From assembly GCF_014652895.1 (NCBI RefSeq), contig NZ_BMZR01000001.1, positions 1,115,067 through 1,179,066 on the forward strand: a DNA stretch of 64,000 nt. The letters are read 5' to 3'. Made by a program: the position numbers and the translations under genes. Shown in pieces: positions 1-9,203 of the stretch; position 1 is the stretch's first letter, and each line of letters starts with the position of its first letter. Under the pieces are notes generated by a model that searched no databases, was not told the origin of the DNA, and saw only the letters and a list, made by a program, of their open reading frames with translations. The DNA is from Psychrobacter glaciei (GTDB lineage Bacteria > Pseudomonadota > Gammaproteobacteria > Pseudomonadales > Moraxellaceae).

Positions 1-505
1 ATATTTTAGGCGAGTGGTTGCAAGCCCTAAGCCCAAAAAGATATTTGAGCTGAAACCCATACAGTGGCTGCTTGAAAAAGGTGCGATTGTGATCTGTGCA
101 GGTGGTGGTGGTATACCAACGGCATTTGATGAAGATGGCTGTTTGCAAGGGGTCGAGGCAGTAATCGATAAAGATTTGTGTGCCTCGTTACTTGCCCGTA
201 GCCTTGAATGTGAGTTATTGGTGATTGCCACGGATGTGGCGTATGTTTATACAGACTTTGGAACTGACAAACAACGAAGTATCTTGCAGGCGCATCCAGA
301 TGCTTTAAGTGAGCTTGATCTTCCTGCGGGCTCTATGGGACCAAAAGTTGCAGCGGCTTGCGAGTTTGCGCGTGCGACTGGAAACACCGCCATCATCGGC
401 TCACTGACCAATATTGGTCAGACACTTGAAGGAGGTGGAGGTACTCGTGTTTCAACGGAGTACGAAGGCCTCACGTATGCCGCTGTATCTCCGAAAAATA
501 TATAG
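1..505 (+). CDS. arcC: Carbamate kinase, C-terminal part (5' end outside window)
   Basis: The reading frame is open from base 2 and ends at TAA 503-505, so the gene begins upstream of the window. The visible ~167 residues match the C-terminal half of carbamate kinase: the RRVVASPKP segment, a glycine-rich CAGGGGIP loop, the IDKD motif before the Leu/Ala-rich helix, and the [11 protein letters not shown] segment near the end. The enzyme transfers phosphate between carbamoyl phosphate and ADP, giving ATP, ammonia and CO2, usually as the last step of arginine deiminase, agmatine or purine-derived catabolism. Its place just ahead of urea uptake and urease genes fits a nitrogen-salvage region, but about 900 bases separate them, so co-transcription is unlikely. 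A GTG at base 14 is in frame but internal. Confidence 0.9.
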   Translation, partial: YFRRVVASPKPKKIFELKPIQWLLEKGAIVICAGGGGIPTAFDEDGCLQGVEAVIDKDLCASLLARSLECELLVIATDVAYVYTDFGTDKQRSILQAHPDALSELDLPAGSMGPKVAAACEFARATGNTAIIGSLTNIGQTLEGGGGTRVSTEYEGLTYAAVSPKNI

Positions 506-1411
506 TAATTCCTCGATTTCATCCGTAGTTTTACGATATACAATATTTTTTGAGTTGTTCCTGAAATAACCGGTTTAGCGGCTCTGCAGGATATCTATCG
601 GTCTGCCTTGCAGTAGATGGTGGCAACAATAACAGCACTTACCCTCCGCGTTACATGAAGAATAGGTCTGTCGATTCAAGCTTGGCTTTTACCATGACAT
701 TGCCAGGAAGTACTACTTGGAGTACCCACAATTCTAATAGTCCTGAATTCTGACCTATGCTATTAATCCCGTAAACATTAACTTTAGGAGAATGCTTATC
801 TTGCCAAGCTGCAACTATAAATATAGCTTGTAGATAACCACTTATGAATAACTACTTATGAATCACCAAGCACTGCTATTCACTTTTATCTCACCATGGA
901 CTTGATAGAAAATCACTAACACATAGGTTACCGCCTATACCTCCTCTATCTTCCCCTCTTTTGTAATCTCCTCGATAATATTTTGACATCTAATAGTCGG
1001 CAGAGATGCCATTTTGATATTAGACCAGCCTTTAAGCACAATATAATAACGTAGGCATGAAGCCAATAATATCAACAACAACCTATTTAATCTTTTGATA
1101 ATAAAAGGAGTTAATCGGCATTTGAACTATGCTGACAAAACTTGTAGCTGCGTAATTGATATCTCCCAAGCTTGTTTGTACGGATTTGACATTGACAGTA
1201 TAAGTCACTTTTTAACCAGACACAGATGGTGCATAGAAAACCATAAAAACCATCATGGTGCGAAAAAAGTGCAATATCTCCTAAAAAGACCGATATTGGT
1301 GCGTTTATTTTGTATTTTGGAATGGCATAAATATTGAAGTATTAATAGCAGTTAGGAATGGTTTGTTAACTCGGCCTGCCAAGCTGCTACTTTATCTTTT
1401 TGGAGAAATAC
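506..1411. other. Long intergenic region upstream of urtA
   Basis: About 900 bases separate arcC from urtA. Bases 565-753 hold a protein-like fragment (listed separately). The rest is AT-rich and shows no gene I can support. A TTG-started frame at 1095-1337 has no ribosome site and no family resemblance, so I do not call it. The urt promoter should lie in roughly the last 100 bases. TGGCAT at 1323-1328 followed by TTGA is a weak sigma-54-like match lacking the -12 GC, and no site is called. Confidence 0.5.
565..753 (+). pseudogene. Orphan C-terminal protein fragment, possible gene remnant
   Basis: A 62-codon open frame follows a TGA at 562-564 and ends at TGA 751-753. It has no good start codon or ribosome site. 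Its translation has protein-like rather than random composition (FSGSAGYLSV, then LAVDGGNNNSTYPPRYMKN, ending in a Ser/Thr/Asn-rich tail). It resembles the end of a secreted, surface or phage-tail-type protein, but I cannot name a family. I read it as the decayed 3' end of a lost gene. Chance is the main alternative. Confidence 0.3.
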
Positions 1412-2776
1412 ATGTCTTTATTGCCAACGCTTATCACTGCTACTCCTATAAGTACAAATTATCGTATCGACTCAAAACTCACATCACGTTTGTCTCTACT
1501 AGCAGTAGCTGTCGTAGGTAGCTTAAGCCTTATAGGTTGTCAGAAACCTGCGGAAACTAGTGCTGAAACCAATTCTACAGCCACAAAAACAGAAACAGCT
1601 GAGACGACTACTACCCCTGCGGCAGATGGTGACACCATCAAAGTTGGTATCTTGCATTCTTTATCTGGAACGATGGCCATCTCTGAAACCTCATTAAAAG
1701 ATACTGCTCTCATGACCATTGATGAAATTAATGCCAATGGTGGTGTGTTGGGTAAGCAGCTAGAGCCAATCGTCGTAGATCCCGCTTCTGATTGGCCGTT
1801 ATTCGCTGAAAAAGCACGTCAGCTATTAACTCAAGACAAAGTGGATGTCATATTTGGAGGTTGGACATCGGTGTCACGTAAGTCCGTGCTGCCTGTCGTT
1901 GAAGAGCTAAATGGCCTTATGTTTTACCCCGTGCAGTACGAGGGTCAAGAGCAGTCAAAAAATATTTTCTACACTGGGGCGGCACCTAACCAACAAGCTA
2001 TTCCTGCCGTTGAATACTTAATGAGTCCAGAGGGTGGTAGTGCAGAACGCTTCGTTTTACTTGGGACCGATTATGTCTATCCTCGGACTACTAACCAGAT
2101 ACTGCGTGCGTTCTTAAAATCTAAAGGCATCGCTGAAACAGACATCATGGAAGAGTACACCCCTTTCGGTTTTAGCAACTATCAGACCATCGTGGGCAAC
2201 ATTAAAAGCTTCTCTACTGGTAAAAAGACGGCAGTTATCTCTACCATTAATGGGGATTCAAACGTACCCTTTTATCGTGAGCTTGCCAACCAAGGTATTA
2301 AAGCCTCTGACATCCCAGTCATGGCATTCTCAGTAGGAGAAGAAGAGCTTCGCGGTATCGATACCAGCTTATTGCAAGGGCATTTGGCGTCATGGAACTA
2401 CTTTATGTCGGTTAAAAATCCTGTCAACAGCGGCTTCACTAAAAAGTATAAGAAATATGCGCTAGATCATAAGCTACCGAATGCTGAAAAGGTCGTGACC
2501 AATGATCCCATGGAAGCCACCTACGTGGGTATCAATATGTGGAAACAAGCAGTCGAAAAAGCAGGTACTACTAATGTCGATAAAGTGCGTATTAGTATGG
2601 GAGGTCAGACTTTTGACGCGCCATCAGGGTATACATTAAAAATGGATGAGGAAAACCATCACTTATGGAAGCCTGTCATGATCGGTCAAATCCGTGCCGA
2701 TGGTCAGTTCGATGTGATCAGCAAAACGCCAAAAGTCATTCGTGCTGAGCCATGGAGTCAGTACATTCCTAAATAA
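1412..2776 (+). CDS. urtA: Urea ABC transporter, substrate-binding lipoprotein UrtA
   Basis: This is a periplasmic binding protein (454 aa) of the branched-chain amino acid/amide type. It captures urea and hands it to the UrtBC permease. ATG 1412 is chosen because GGAGA lies 5 bases upstream; an in-frame TTG at 1400 is too early. A hydrophobic N-terminal stretch ends in a lipobox LIGC with Cys43, so the mature protein should be a lipoprotein, followed by a Thr/Glu/Ala-rich linker to about residue 75. The core starts near IKVGILHSLSGTMA and contains FGGWTSVSRK and MFYPVQYEG, which are typical of UrtA. It is the first gene of urtABCDE. A hairpin after its stop may help keep its mRNA more abundant than the downstream genes. 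Confidence 0.95.
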   Translation: MSLLPTLITATPISTNYRIDSKLTSRLSLLAVAVVGSLSLIGCQKPAETSAETNSTATKTETAETTTTPAADGDTIKVGILHSLSGTMAISETSLKDTALMTIDEINANGGVLGKQLEPIVVDPASDWPLFAEKARQLLTQDKVDVIFGGWTSVSRKSVLPVVEELNGLMFYPVQYEGQEQSKNIFYTGAAPNQQAIPAVEYLMSPEGGSAERFVLLGTDYVYPRTTNQILRAFLKSKGIAETDIMEEYTPFGFSNYQTIVGNIKSFSTGKKTAVISTINGDSNVPFYRELANQGIKASDIPVMAFSVGEEELRGIDTSLLQGHLASWNYFMSVKNPVNSGFTKKYKKYALDHKLPNAEKVVTNDPMEATYVGINMWKQAVEKAGTTNVDKVRISMGGQTFDAPSGYTLKMDEENHHLWKPVMIGQIRADGQFDVISKTPKVIRAEPWSQYIPK

Positions 2777-2847
2777 GGTTGTGGTAACCCAAGCCTTAGT
2801 CCCTAACCCTTAGCCCCTTAATGGTATCAATACCAGCAACCCTTTAG

Positions 2848-2890
2848 CTCCTCTACTGATAAAACAGTTTTTCAGTAGAGGTTAGAGGAG
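2848..2890 (+). promoter_or_regulatory. Intercistronic stem-loop between urtA and urtB
   Basis: CCTCTACTGA (2850-2859) pairs perfectly with TCAGTAGAGG (2872-2881) around a 12-base loop. CTCCTCTA (2848-2855) can alternatively pair with TAGAGGAG (2883-2890). There is no U-run, so this is not a classical terminator. Such hairpins after binding-protein genes commonly act as 3'-end stabilisers or partial terminators. Role inferred. Confidence 0.6.
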
Positions 2891-2915
2891 TGTTGACTGC
2901 AAAAAAGGAACCATC

Positions 2916-4715
2916 ATGTCACATTACTCTTCCTATTATAAAAGTGACGCGCAAGCCAATTATTCTAATAAGACTTTTATCATCGCCTTACTATCTTTAC
3001 TCCTCCTCATTGCTATCACATCAGCTGCCCATGCTCACGAGACGCCAGTAGTACACAGCCATGGCGAGAAACTATCGACTAATACTGTGGCAGCGACATC
3101 CAATGCTGTAAGTGAAGAGACCTTACTTGCTCAAGACGACACCTTACTTGCTCAAAACAAGCAGTCTCTTACTACGCCTGCTGATCTTGCGGTAAGTAAA
3201 GGGGATGCTATCGAGCAGTTCGTTGCTGCTGACTTCACCAAGCGCCAAACCATGCTCAACCAGTGGCCGGGATCAGTTGAGAGTTTGGATACTTTAGTTG
3301 AGCTGATAAAAAACGATGAGCTATACCAAGGCAATGGTGGGCAAACTTATCTACTTAACAGCGAAGATGAGCTATTTACTTATCCTGCTAAGCAGCTGAC
3401 CACCGAGTGGCCGAGTGACTTGGCGCAAGTGACTTTGACCAATACGCTACGCTCAGCCTTAGTCTTTGGACAAGCCAAGGTTAAGCTTGAGTCAAACGAT
3501 CCTACGCAACGTGTGCAGGCAGTCGCCATCTTAGCGGACAATATCGAACAGCTAGATCCAGCACTCATAAGTACTGCTGCCACTAATGAGGAAGACGACG
3601 ACGTCAAAACGGCGTTGAGTACTTTACAAGCGAGGATTGATTTTAGAGATGGCGACGTCACTACCCAAATTGCCGCGCTTACCGTGCTTGCTGATAGCGA
3701 TAGTCCACAAGTCTTAGTTGATGTCAAAAAAGCATTGGCGGCAGATAATATCGATCCTGTGCTCAAATCTGCGCTGTTAGACGCTGAGGATAGTATTGAG
3801 CAGCGCATTACTATCAGTACTTGGATAGGTCATCTATTCACGGGGCTTAGTACGGCAAGTATCTTACTACTCGCGGCATTAGGGCTGGCCATTACCTTTG
3901 GGCTGCTTGGGGTCATCAATATGGCTCACGGTGAGCTCATTATGATTGGTGCTTACGCCACTTATATGGTGCAAAATCTCTTTCAGGCGTATTTTCCTAG
4001 TATGACTGGATGGTATCTGGTTGCTGCTATACCCGTCGCTTTCTTAGTCAGTGCCATTATCGGCATGATTATCGAACGAATCATTATTCGCCCGCTTTAC
4101 GGTCGTGAGCTTGAAACCTTACTGGCAACTTTCGGTGTCAGTCTGATTCTTATGCAGTTGGTTCGGATGATATTTGGCGCGCAAAACGTCGAAGTCAGCA
4201 ATGTCGACTGGTTGAGCGGTGCCTATCAAGTGTCCTCGAGCCTTGTGCTTCCCTTCAACCGTATCGCTATTATCGGCTTTACCATCATTATTCTTATGCT
4301 ACTGGTGTACTTACTTAACAAGACTCGCTTTGGGTTGTTTGTGCGCGCTGTCACTCAAAACCGGCAAATGGCACGTGCAGTGGGTATCTCATCTGCTCGT
4401 ATCGACATGTTGGCTTTTGGACTTGGCTCGGGTCTCGCAGGTCTCGCTGGCTGTGCCTTAGCGCAAGTAGGCAATGTCGGACCCGACTTAGGTCAAACTT
4501 ATATTATTGATGCGTTCTTAGTCGTCGTGGTTGGCGGTGTTGGGCAAGTATGGGGCGCGGTCTTGGCATCTTTAGGTCTTGGTGTCAGTGGTACGGTGCT
4601 TGAAATCGGCATTGGTGCTGTGATGGCTAAGATTGTATTACTGGTTCTTGTGATTTTGTTTATTCAAAAACGTCCACAAGGTTTATTCGCCCTCAAAGGC
4701 CGTTTTGTGGATTAA
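2916..4715 (+). CDS. urtB: Urea ABC transporter permease UrtB
   Basis: This is an inner-membrane permease of the LivH type (599 aa), which forms the urea channel with UrtC. The N-terminus has a hydrophobic signal segment ending near AHAHE (about residues 20-42). A periplasmic, helix-rich alanine/leucine/aspartate region of about 250 residues follows. This long insert is normal for proteobacterial UrtB and absent from amino acid permeases. From about residue 298 the membrane domain runs to the end with conserved stretches such as GLLGVINMAHGELIMIGAY and VVVVGGVGQVWG. ATG 2916 is preceded by an AAAAAGGA ribosome site. The next gene starts 10 bases after the stop. Confidence 0.95.
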   Translation: MSHYSSYYKSDAQANYSNKTFIIALLSLLLLIAITSAAHAHETPVVHSHGEKLSTNTVAATSNAVSEETLLAQDDTLLAQNKQSLTTPADLAVSKGDAIEQFVAADFTKRQTMLNQWPGSVESLDTLVELIKNDELYQGNGGQTYLLNSEDELFTYPAKQLTTEWPSDLAQVTLTNTLRSALVFGQAKVKLESNDPTQRVQAVAILADNIEQLDPALISTAATNEEDDDVKTALSTLQARIDFRDGDVTTQIAALTVLADSDSPQVLVDVKKALAADNIDPVLKSALLDAEDSIEQRITISTWIGHLFTGLSTASILLLAALGLAITFGLLGVINMAHGELIMIGAYATYMVQNLFQAYFPSMTGWYLVAAIPVAFLVSAIIGMIIERIIIRPLYGRELETLLATFGVSLILMQLVRMIFGAQNVEVSNVDWLSGAYQVSSSLVLPFNRIAIIGFTIIILMLLVYLLNKTRFGLFVRAVTQNRQMARAVGISSARIDMLAFGLGSGLAGLAGCALAQVGNVGPDLGQTYIIDAFLVVVVGGVGQVWGAVLASLGLGVSGTVLEIGIGAVMAKIVLLVLVILFIQKRPQGLFALKGRFVD

Positions 4716-4725
4716 GGAGAACCTC

Positions 4726-5796
4726 ATGCGTTTGACTCAATTATTATCTGATTCCCCACGTAATGCCATTTTGATTGGTTTGTGTTTTTTAGTGCTACTG
4801 ATACTGCCTTGGCTCCATCTATTACCCGAAACCTCTAGTTTTCACCTGTCTGCTTACTGGATAACTTTGATTGGCAAAATAATGGCGCTCGCCATGGTAG
4901 CACTGGCTTTAGACTTGGTCTGGGGCTATGCTGGCATTCTAAGCTTAGGTCATGGTCTTTATTTTGCGCTAGGAGGTTATGCCTTTGGCATGTACTTGAC
5001 GCGTGAAACTGCTGGCACGGGCTTACCAGACTTTATGCGTTTCTTAAGTTGGACCGAGCTGCCGTGGTATTGGGCAGGCACTCAACATTTCTGGTGGGCG
5101 ATGGCTCTAGTGGTATTAGTTCCCGGTTTGGTCGCTTTCATCTTTGGCTATTTTGCTTTTCGCTCAAAAATCAAAGGGGTTTATTTTTCGATTATTACTC
5201 AAGCCATGACCTATGCGGCAGCCTTATTATTCTTCCGTAACGAAACAGGCTTTGGTGGTAATAATGGCTTCACAGGTTTTACCACGCTACTAGGCTATGA
5301 CATCACTGCCTCTTCAACGAGAGCTGTACTGTGTTTTACGACTGCTTTAGCGCTGCTACTGTCCTATCTTGGACTACGCTATCTGATGAGCCAGCCTTAT
5401 GGGCGCGTGCTCGGTGCCATTCGTGATAGTGAAAATCGCTTGCAGTATTTAGGCTATCGCACGCTTTGGTACAAGCTTTCTGCTTGGGTATTGTCTGCAG
5501 TCATTGCTGGTATCGCTGGTGCTCTATATGTACCGCAAGTTGGCATCATTAATCCGGGCGAGATGAACCCAGTCAACTCTATCGAGATGGCAGTATGGGT
5601 AGCTGCGGGAGGCAGAGGTTCACTCATTGGTGCTATCGTAGGCGCAGGTGCAATCAATGCGATTAAGACTTATTTTACCGTCGCCTATCCGGAGTTTTGG
5701 TTGCTTATCCTAGGTGGATTATTTGTGGTGGTTACTTTATTTCTCCCTAACGGCATCATTGGCGTACTTGATCGTTTTAAAAAGGAAAAAGAATAA
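4726..5796 (+). CDS. urtC: Urea ABC transporter permease UrtC
   Basis: This is the second inner-membrane permease of the urea importer (356 aa, LivM type), with about ten hydrophobic segments. Recognisable stretches are LDLVWGYAGILSLGHG near the N-terminus, FRNETGFGGNNGFTGF in the middle, and EMAVWVAAGGRGSLIGAIVGA near the end. ATG 4726 is chosen because AAGGAG sits just upstream at 4714-4719; the frame is open further upstream only because it overlaps the end of urtB. Its stop TAA shares one base with the ATG of urtD (TAATG), indicating translational coupling. Confidence 0.95.
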   Translation: MRLTQLLSDSPRNAILIGLCFLVLLILPWLHLLPETSSFHLSAYWITLIGKIMALAMVALALDLVWGYAGILSLGHGLYFALGGYAFGMYLTRETAGTGLPDFMRFLSWTELPWYWAGTQHFWWAMALVVLVPGLVAFIFGYFAFRSKIKGVYFSIITQAMTYAAALLFFRNETGFGGNNGFTGFTTLLGYDITASSTRAVLCFTTALALLLSYLGLRYLMSQPYGRVLGAIRDSENRLQYLGYRTLWYKLSAWVLSAVIAGIAGALYVPQVGIINPGEMNPVNSIEMAVWVAAGGRGSLIGAIVGAGAINAIKTYFTVAYPEFWLLILGGLFVVVTLFLPNGIIGVLDRFKKEKE

Positions 5797-6785
5797 TGTT
5801 AATAACTAATGCTGCTACTTCTAATGTTGCTACTTCCCAAAAAGTTAATAACGATGCGCTTGTTAAAAACAATCTTAGTATCAATAATCCAATGAAAAAC
5901 TCTAAAAATACACCACACATAACGGTCGCAGAAAACACGCCTACCCGACCAGTCACTACTCTGACTGAAGATTACGGAGATAGCAGAGATAGCGGAGATA
6001 GCGGAGGCTTGGCGCATCCTGTTCCCAAATCAGGGCCGGATATGAGACATGGTATTGCGCTGTATTTAGAAGGCGTTAGCGTGTGGTTTGACTCGTTCCG
6101 TGCACTCAATGATCTATCTTTATACATTGAGGCAGGCGAGCTACGCTGCATCATCGGCCCTAATGGCGCAGGTAAGACGACATTAATGGATGTTATTACG
6201 GGCAAAACGCGTCCTACTAAAGGCAGTGCATTTTTCGGTCAAATACATAATTTAGCCAAACTATCTACCGAAGAAATCGCGGAAGCAGGCATTGGTCGTA
6301 AGTTTCAAAAACCTACCGTATTTGAGAAATTTACTGTACTTGATAACTTAATGCTGGCCGCGCCAAAGGATAAGCGAGTGTCAAAAAGCTGGTTTACTCG
6401 TATTGACGCAGAAATCCAAGATACGCTTGACTCAACGCTTGATCAAATACGCCTAAAAGATCTGATTAACAAGCCAGCAGGACTGTTATCTCATGGTCAA
6501 AAACAGTGGCTAGAGATTGGGATGTTGTTGATGCAAAGACCAAAGCTTATTTTGCTTGATGAACCAGTGGCAGGCATGACAGATGCCGAAACCGAACATA
6601 CCGCTGAGTTATGTCTGCGCCTCAAAAAGAATCATACTTTAATCGTGGTTGAGCATGACATGACTTTCATTGATGCCATCAGTGAGACAGTAACGGTCTT
6701 AGCAAATGGCGCTATTTTGGCTGAAGGAACGTTGAGCGAAGTACAGAACAACGAGGCCGTTATTGAGACCTATTTAGGTCGATGA
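5796..6785 (+). CDS. urtD: Urea ABC transporter ATPase UrtD, with a long N-terminal extension
   Basis: This is an LivG-type ATPase subunit of the urea importer (329 aa). Visible motifs are Walker A GPNGAGKTT (residues 122-130), the signature LSHGQ (231-235), Walker B LILLDEP with Asp255-Glu256, and the switch histidine in VVEHDMTF. The ATPase domain begins only near residue 88. About 80 residues precede it, rich in Asn, Thr and Ser and including a small GDS repeat. Known UrtD proteins have a shorter leader of roughly 30 residues. ATG 5796 overlaps the urtC stop by one base and is the natural coupled start. In-frame ATGs at 5892 and 6042 are alternatives, but the last would clip a conserved pre-domain segment. 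Confidence 0.93.
   Translation: MLITNAATSNVATSQKVNNDALVKNNLSINNPMKNSKNTPHITVAENTPTRPVTTLTEDYGDSRDSGDSGGLAHPVPKSGPDMRHGIALYLEGVSVWFDSFRALNDLSLYIEAGELRCIIGPNGAGKTTLMDVITGKTRPTKGSAFFGQIHNLAKLSTEEIAEAGIGRKFQKPTVFEKFTVLDNLMLAAPKDKRVSKSWFTRIDAEIQDTLDSTLDQIRLKDLINKPAGLLSHGQKQWLEIGMLLMQRPKLILLDEPVAGMTDAETEHTAELCLRLKKNHTLIVVEHDMTFIDAISETVTVLANGAILAEGTLSEVQNNEAVIETYLGR
5977..6006 (+). repeat. 9-base tandem repeat inside urtD
   Basis: Three to four units of a GGAGATAGC-like 9-mer lie in frame in the N-terminal extension of urtD and encode GDS-RDS-GDS-GG. Because the unit is a multiple of three, changes in copy number would not shift the frame. This looks like slippage-generated linker sequence. Confidence 0.6.
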
Positions 6786-6850
6786 TACATTCAGGTCGAT
6801 AATAAATAGTAGCTCTTATACTTGGTTTAAAAAAGAATAAAGGTATTTAT

Positions 6851-7549
6851 ATGTTAGAAGTCAATGCCATAAATCAATATTACGGTGGCAGTCACATCTT
6901 ACGTGATGTCACCCTCGCCGCCCCTGTAGGAGAATGTAGCGTGGTACTGGGTCGTAATGGCGTCGGTAAAACCACCTTGCTTAAATGCTTGATGGGTATC
7001 CTACCGATCAAATCAGGTGAAATTTTATTAAACGGTAAAGATATTAGTAAGATGACGCCCGAGCAGCGTGTACGCGCAGGACTCGCTTATGTACCGCAAG
7101 GACGCGATATCTTTTCCACCTTGACCGTTGAAGAAAACATTCTAATTGGTATGGCAAAATTCTCTCAACGAAAAGCAAGTAAAGTACCCAAACACTTATA
7201 TGATATATTTCCCGTACTTGATGAGATGAAACATCGTCGCGGCGGCGATCTATCAGGCGGTCAACAGCAGCAGTTAGCTATTGCGCGTGCGCTTGCTTCT
7301 GAACCTCAAGTGCTGGTACTCGATGAGCCTACCGAAGGCATTCAGCCGTCAATTATTAAAGACATCGGTAGAGTCATTCGTAGTCTTGCTGATAAAGGCG
7401 ATATGGCCATCATTTTGGTCGAGCAATTTTATGAGTTTGCAGAAGAACTTGCCGATAACTATACCGTGCTCTCTCGTGGACAAGTCGTTGCTCATGGATC
7501 TGGATGTGACATGGCAAAAAATAATATTCAAGAATTGGTGGCAATCTAA
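6851..7549 (+). CDS. urtE: Urea ABC transporter ATPase UrtE
   Basis: This is the LivF-type second ATPase of the urea importer (232 aa). Walker A GRNGVGKTT lies at about residues 34-42, the Q-loop region in AYVPQGRDIFSTLTVEEN, the signature LSGGQQQQLAIARAL, and Walker B VLVLDEPTEGIQPS. The last of these is characteristic of LivF/UrtE. ATG 6851 has an AATAAAGGT ribosome site. It lies 65 bases after urtD and closes the urt operon. The urease accessory gene ureD starts 29 bases downstream, so uptake and hydrolysis are probably co-expressed. Confidence 0.95.
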   Translation: MLEVNAINQYYGGSHILRDVTLAAPVGECSVVLGRNGVGKTTLLKCLMGILPIKSGEILLNGKDISKMTPEQRVRAGLAYVPQGRDIFSTLTVEENILIGMAKFSQRKASKVPKHLYDIFPVLDEMKHRRGGDLSGGQQQQLAIARALASEPQVLVLDEPTEGIQPSIIKDIGRVIRSLADKGDMAIILVEQFYEFAEELADNYTVLSRGQVVAHGSGCDMAKNNIQELVAI

Positions 7550-7578
7550 AAGGACACTTTCTAAAAGGAAACACAATT

Positions 7579-8607
7579 TTGACTTGGCAATCCTCACTAC
7601 AGCTCCATTTCGACTGCGCCTCTAATACTGCTAAAACTCGGCTGTGTCATCGTGCCCACACTGGCGCACTCATGGTGCAGCGCGCGCTTTATCCTGAGCC
7701 TGACAGTACTGATAACAGTCAAACAGGGATTTGCCATATTTATGTTTTGTATCCTCCTGCTGGTATTGCCGATGATGACCGCTTGACGTTAGCATTTAAT
7801 CTACAATCTAACAGTCACGCGGTGATTACCACCCCTGGAGCCGGAAAATGGTACGGACAACGCAAGTCATTGCGATCCTCTAAACCTAGCGACTCATCAA
7901 AATTTACCAACGGTACTCAAGCGACAAACAGCAACGACTCCGACCATCCCCTTTATGATAACTCCTGTTCCCATATTATCGACAATACTTTCAACAATAC
8001 CGTCAGCGCAGAACAACATATCGACGCCCGCCTAGATGATTATGCTGTCCTTGAATGGCTACCACAAGAAAGCATTTATTACGATCATTCTATCTCTACT
8101 GCCAATAACCGCTTTTATTTGGCTAAAACGGCAAGTTTGCTGACTTGGGATATTGCGGTGTTCGGACGTCAAGCGTATCAAGAGACTTTTGCTAATGGTC
8201 ATTATGCCAACCGCTTAGAGATATGGCGTGAGAGTAATTTATTGGTCAGTGAGTGCACCTCCCAGCAAGCCAATACGCGCTGGTTTACATCACCGTTAGG
8301 ACTGAACAATCAACATGTGCATGGCTCTTTTTGGGCAATACCTAGTATAGAGGTCATTGCGCCAGAACTACAGAATAATCCGCTCAAGCTTGGTCAGTAT
8401 TTAGATGCCACTATTACCGAGATACGCCAGCTCATTGATACGCAGTCACTACCTATTTATTGTACTCATAATTTTCAAGGTATTAATTGCCGTTATTTAG
8501 GGGCAGATGTGCGTGCCTGCTTTGAAGCTTTTTACCAAATTCGCGAGCTTATCAGGTCTAAATGGTATGCGCTTGAGCCTCATCGACCGAGAATTTGGGA
8601 CACTTAG
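7579..8607 (+). CDS. ureD: Urease accessory protein UreD
   Basis: UreD is the scaffold that binds apo-urease and, with UreF and UreG, delivers nickel to its active site. The family pattern is visible from the first residues: TWQSSLQLHFD, then LCHRAHTGALMVQRALYPE, then IYVLYPPAGIADDD, TTPGAGKWY, and later DYAVLEWLPQESIYYD. At 342 aa it is somewhat longer than usual (about 270-300), because of a Ser/Thr/Asn-rich insertion near residues 95-140 that reads like a linker. The start is TTG at 7579: the conserved N-terminus needs it, the next ATG would remove the first 31 residues, and AAAAGGA lies upstream. Confidence 0.92.
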   Translation: MTWQSSLQLHFDCASNTAKTRLCHRAHTGALMVQRALYPEPDSTDNSQTGICHIYVLYPPAGIADDDRLTLAFNLQSNSHAVITTPGAGKWYGQRKSLRSSKPSDSSKFTNGTQATNSNDSDHPLYDNSCSHIIDNTFNNTVSAEQHIDARLDDYAVLEWLPQESIYYDHSISTANNRFYLAKTASLLTWDIAVFGRQAYQETFANGHYANRLEIWRESNLLVSECTSQQANTRWFTSPLGLNNQHVHGSFWAIPSIEVIAPELQNNPLKLGQYLDATITEIRQLIDTQSLPIYCTHNFQGINCRYLGADVRACFEAFYQIRELIRSKWYALEPHRPRIWDT

Positions 8608-8757
8608 TATCATGTGCTCCCACTTAATCTCATCCCTGAACAATGCTGAACCAAACCAGAATGACTCTACTTAGTACATTTAACTTAGTACATTTACTTT
8701 ATGAAGATTAAAAACGGTTAATAGCCTTTAAAGCACAATAATTATTAAGGAAGCTTT

Positions 8758-9060
8758 ATGCAATTAAATCCTACAGAGAAAGATAAACTCTTACTATTTA
8801 CAGCCGGTATGGTGGCGGAACGTCGTAAAAATCGTGGCGTCAAGCTTAATTATCCTGAGTCTATCGCTTATATCAGCATGCTACTGATGGAAGGCGCGCG
8901 TGATGGCAAAACCGTGGCGCAACTGATGAGTGAAGGAGCCACTTATCTCTCTGCCGATGACGTCATGGAAGGCATCGCAGAGATGATACATGATGTCCAA
9001 GTTGAAGCCACTTTCCCCGATGGCACTAAGCTGGTGACGGTACATAACCCCATCGTATAA
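8758..9060 (+). CDS. ureA: Urease gamma subunit
   Basis: This 100-aa protein matches the stand-alone bacterial urease gamma subunit along its full length ([45 protein letters not shown], and the end LVTVHNPIV). ATG 8758 follows an AAGGAAGC ribosome site. It assembles with the beta and alpha parts into the urease trimer of heterotrimers. Here gamma is separate while beta and alpha are fused in the next gene. Confidence 0.96.
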   Translation: MQLNPTEKDKLLLFTAGMVAERRKNRGVKLNYPESIAYISMLLMEGARDGKTVAQLMSEGATYLSADDVMEGIAEMIHDVQVEATFPDGTKLVTVHNPIV

Positions 9061-9203
9061 CTTGCTTGTGTATGGCGATGTCTCTGCTCTAGTAATAAAT
9101 CGCACTAAGAAACGATGTAACCTACTAGTAAAATGGTATAAAACGAAAAACGCTTTAAAATTAAATTGTAGCTAATGCGATAAGACGATTAAGGATAATA
9201 AAA

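Noticed and set aside
1095..1337. 80-codon frame upstream of urtA
   Set aside because: It starts with TTG without a ribosome site, has unusual Cys/His/Ile-rich composition and resembles no family; it lies in AT-rich promoter-type sequence.
1323..1339. Sigma-54-like sequence TGGCAT...TTGA before urtA
   Set aside because: The -12 element lacks the essential GC, so the match is too weak to call, although NtrC/sigma-54 control of urea uptake would be plausible.
3380..3808. 142-codon antisense frame within urtB
   Set aside because: A shadow of the alanine/serine-rich coding region on the opposite strand, without ribosome site or family resemblance.
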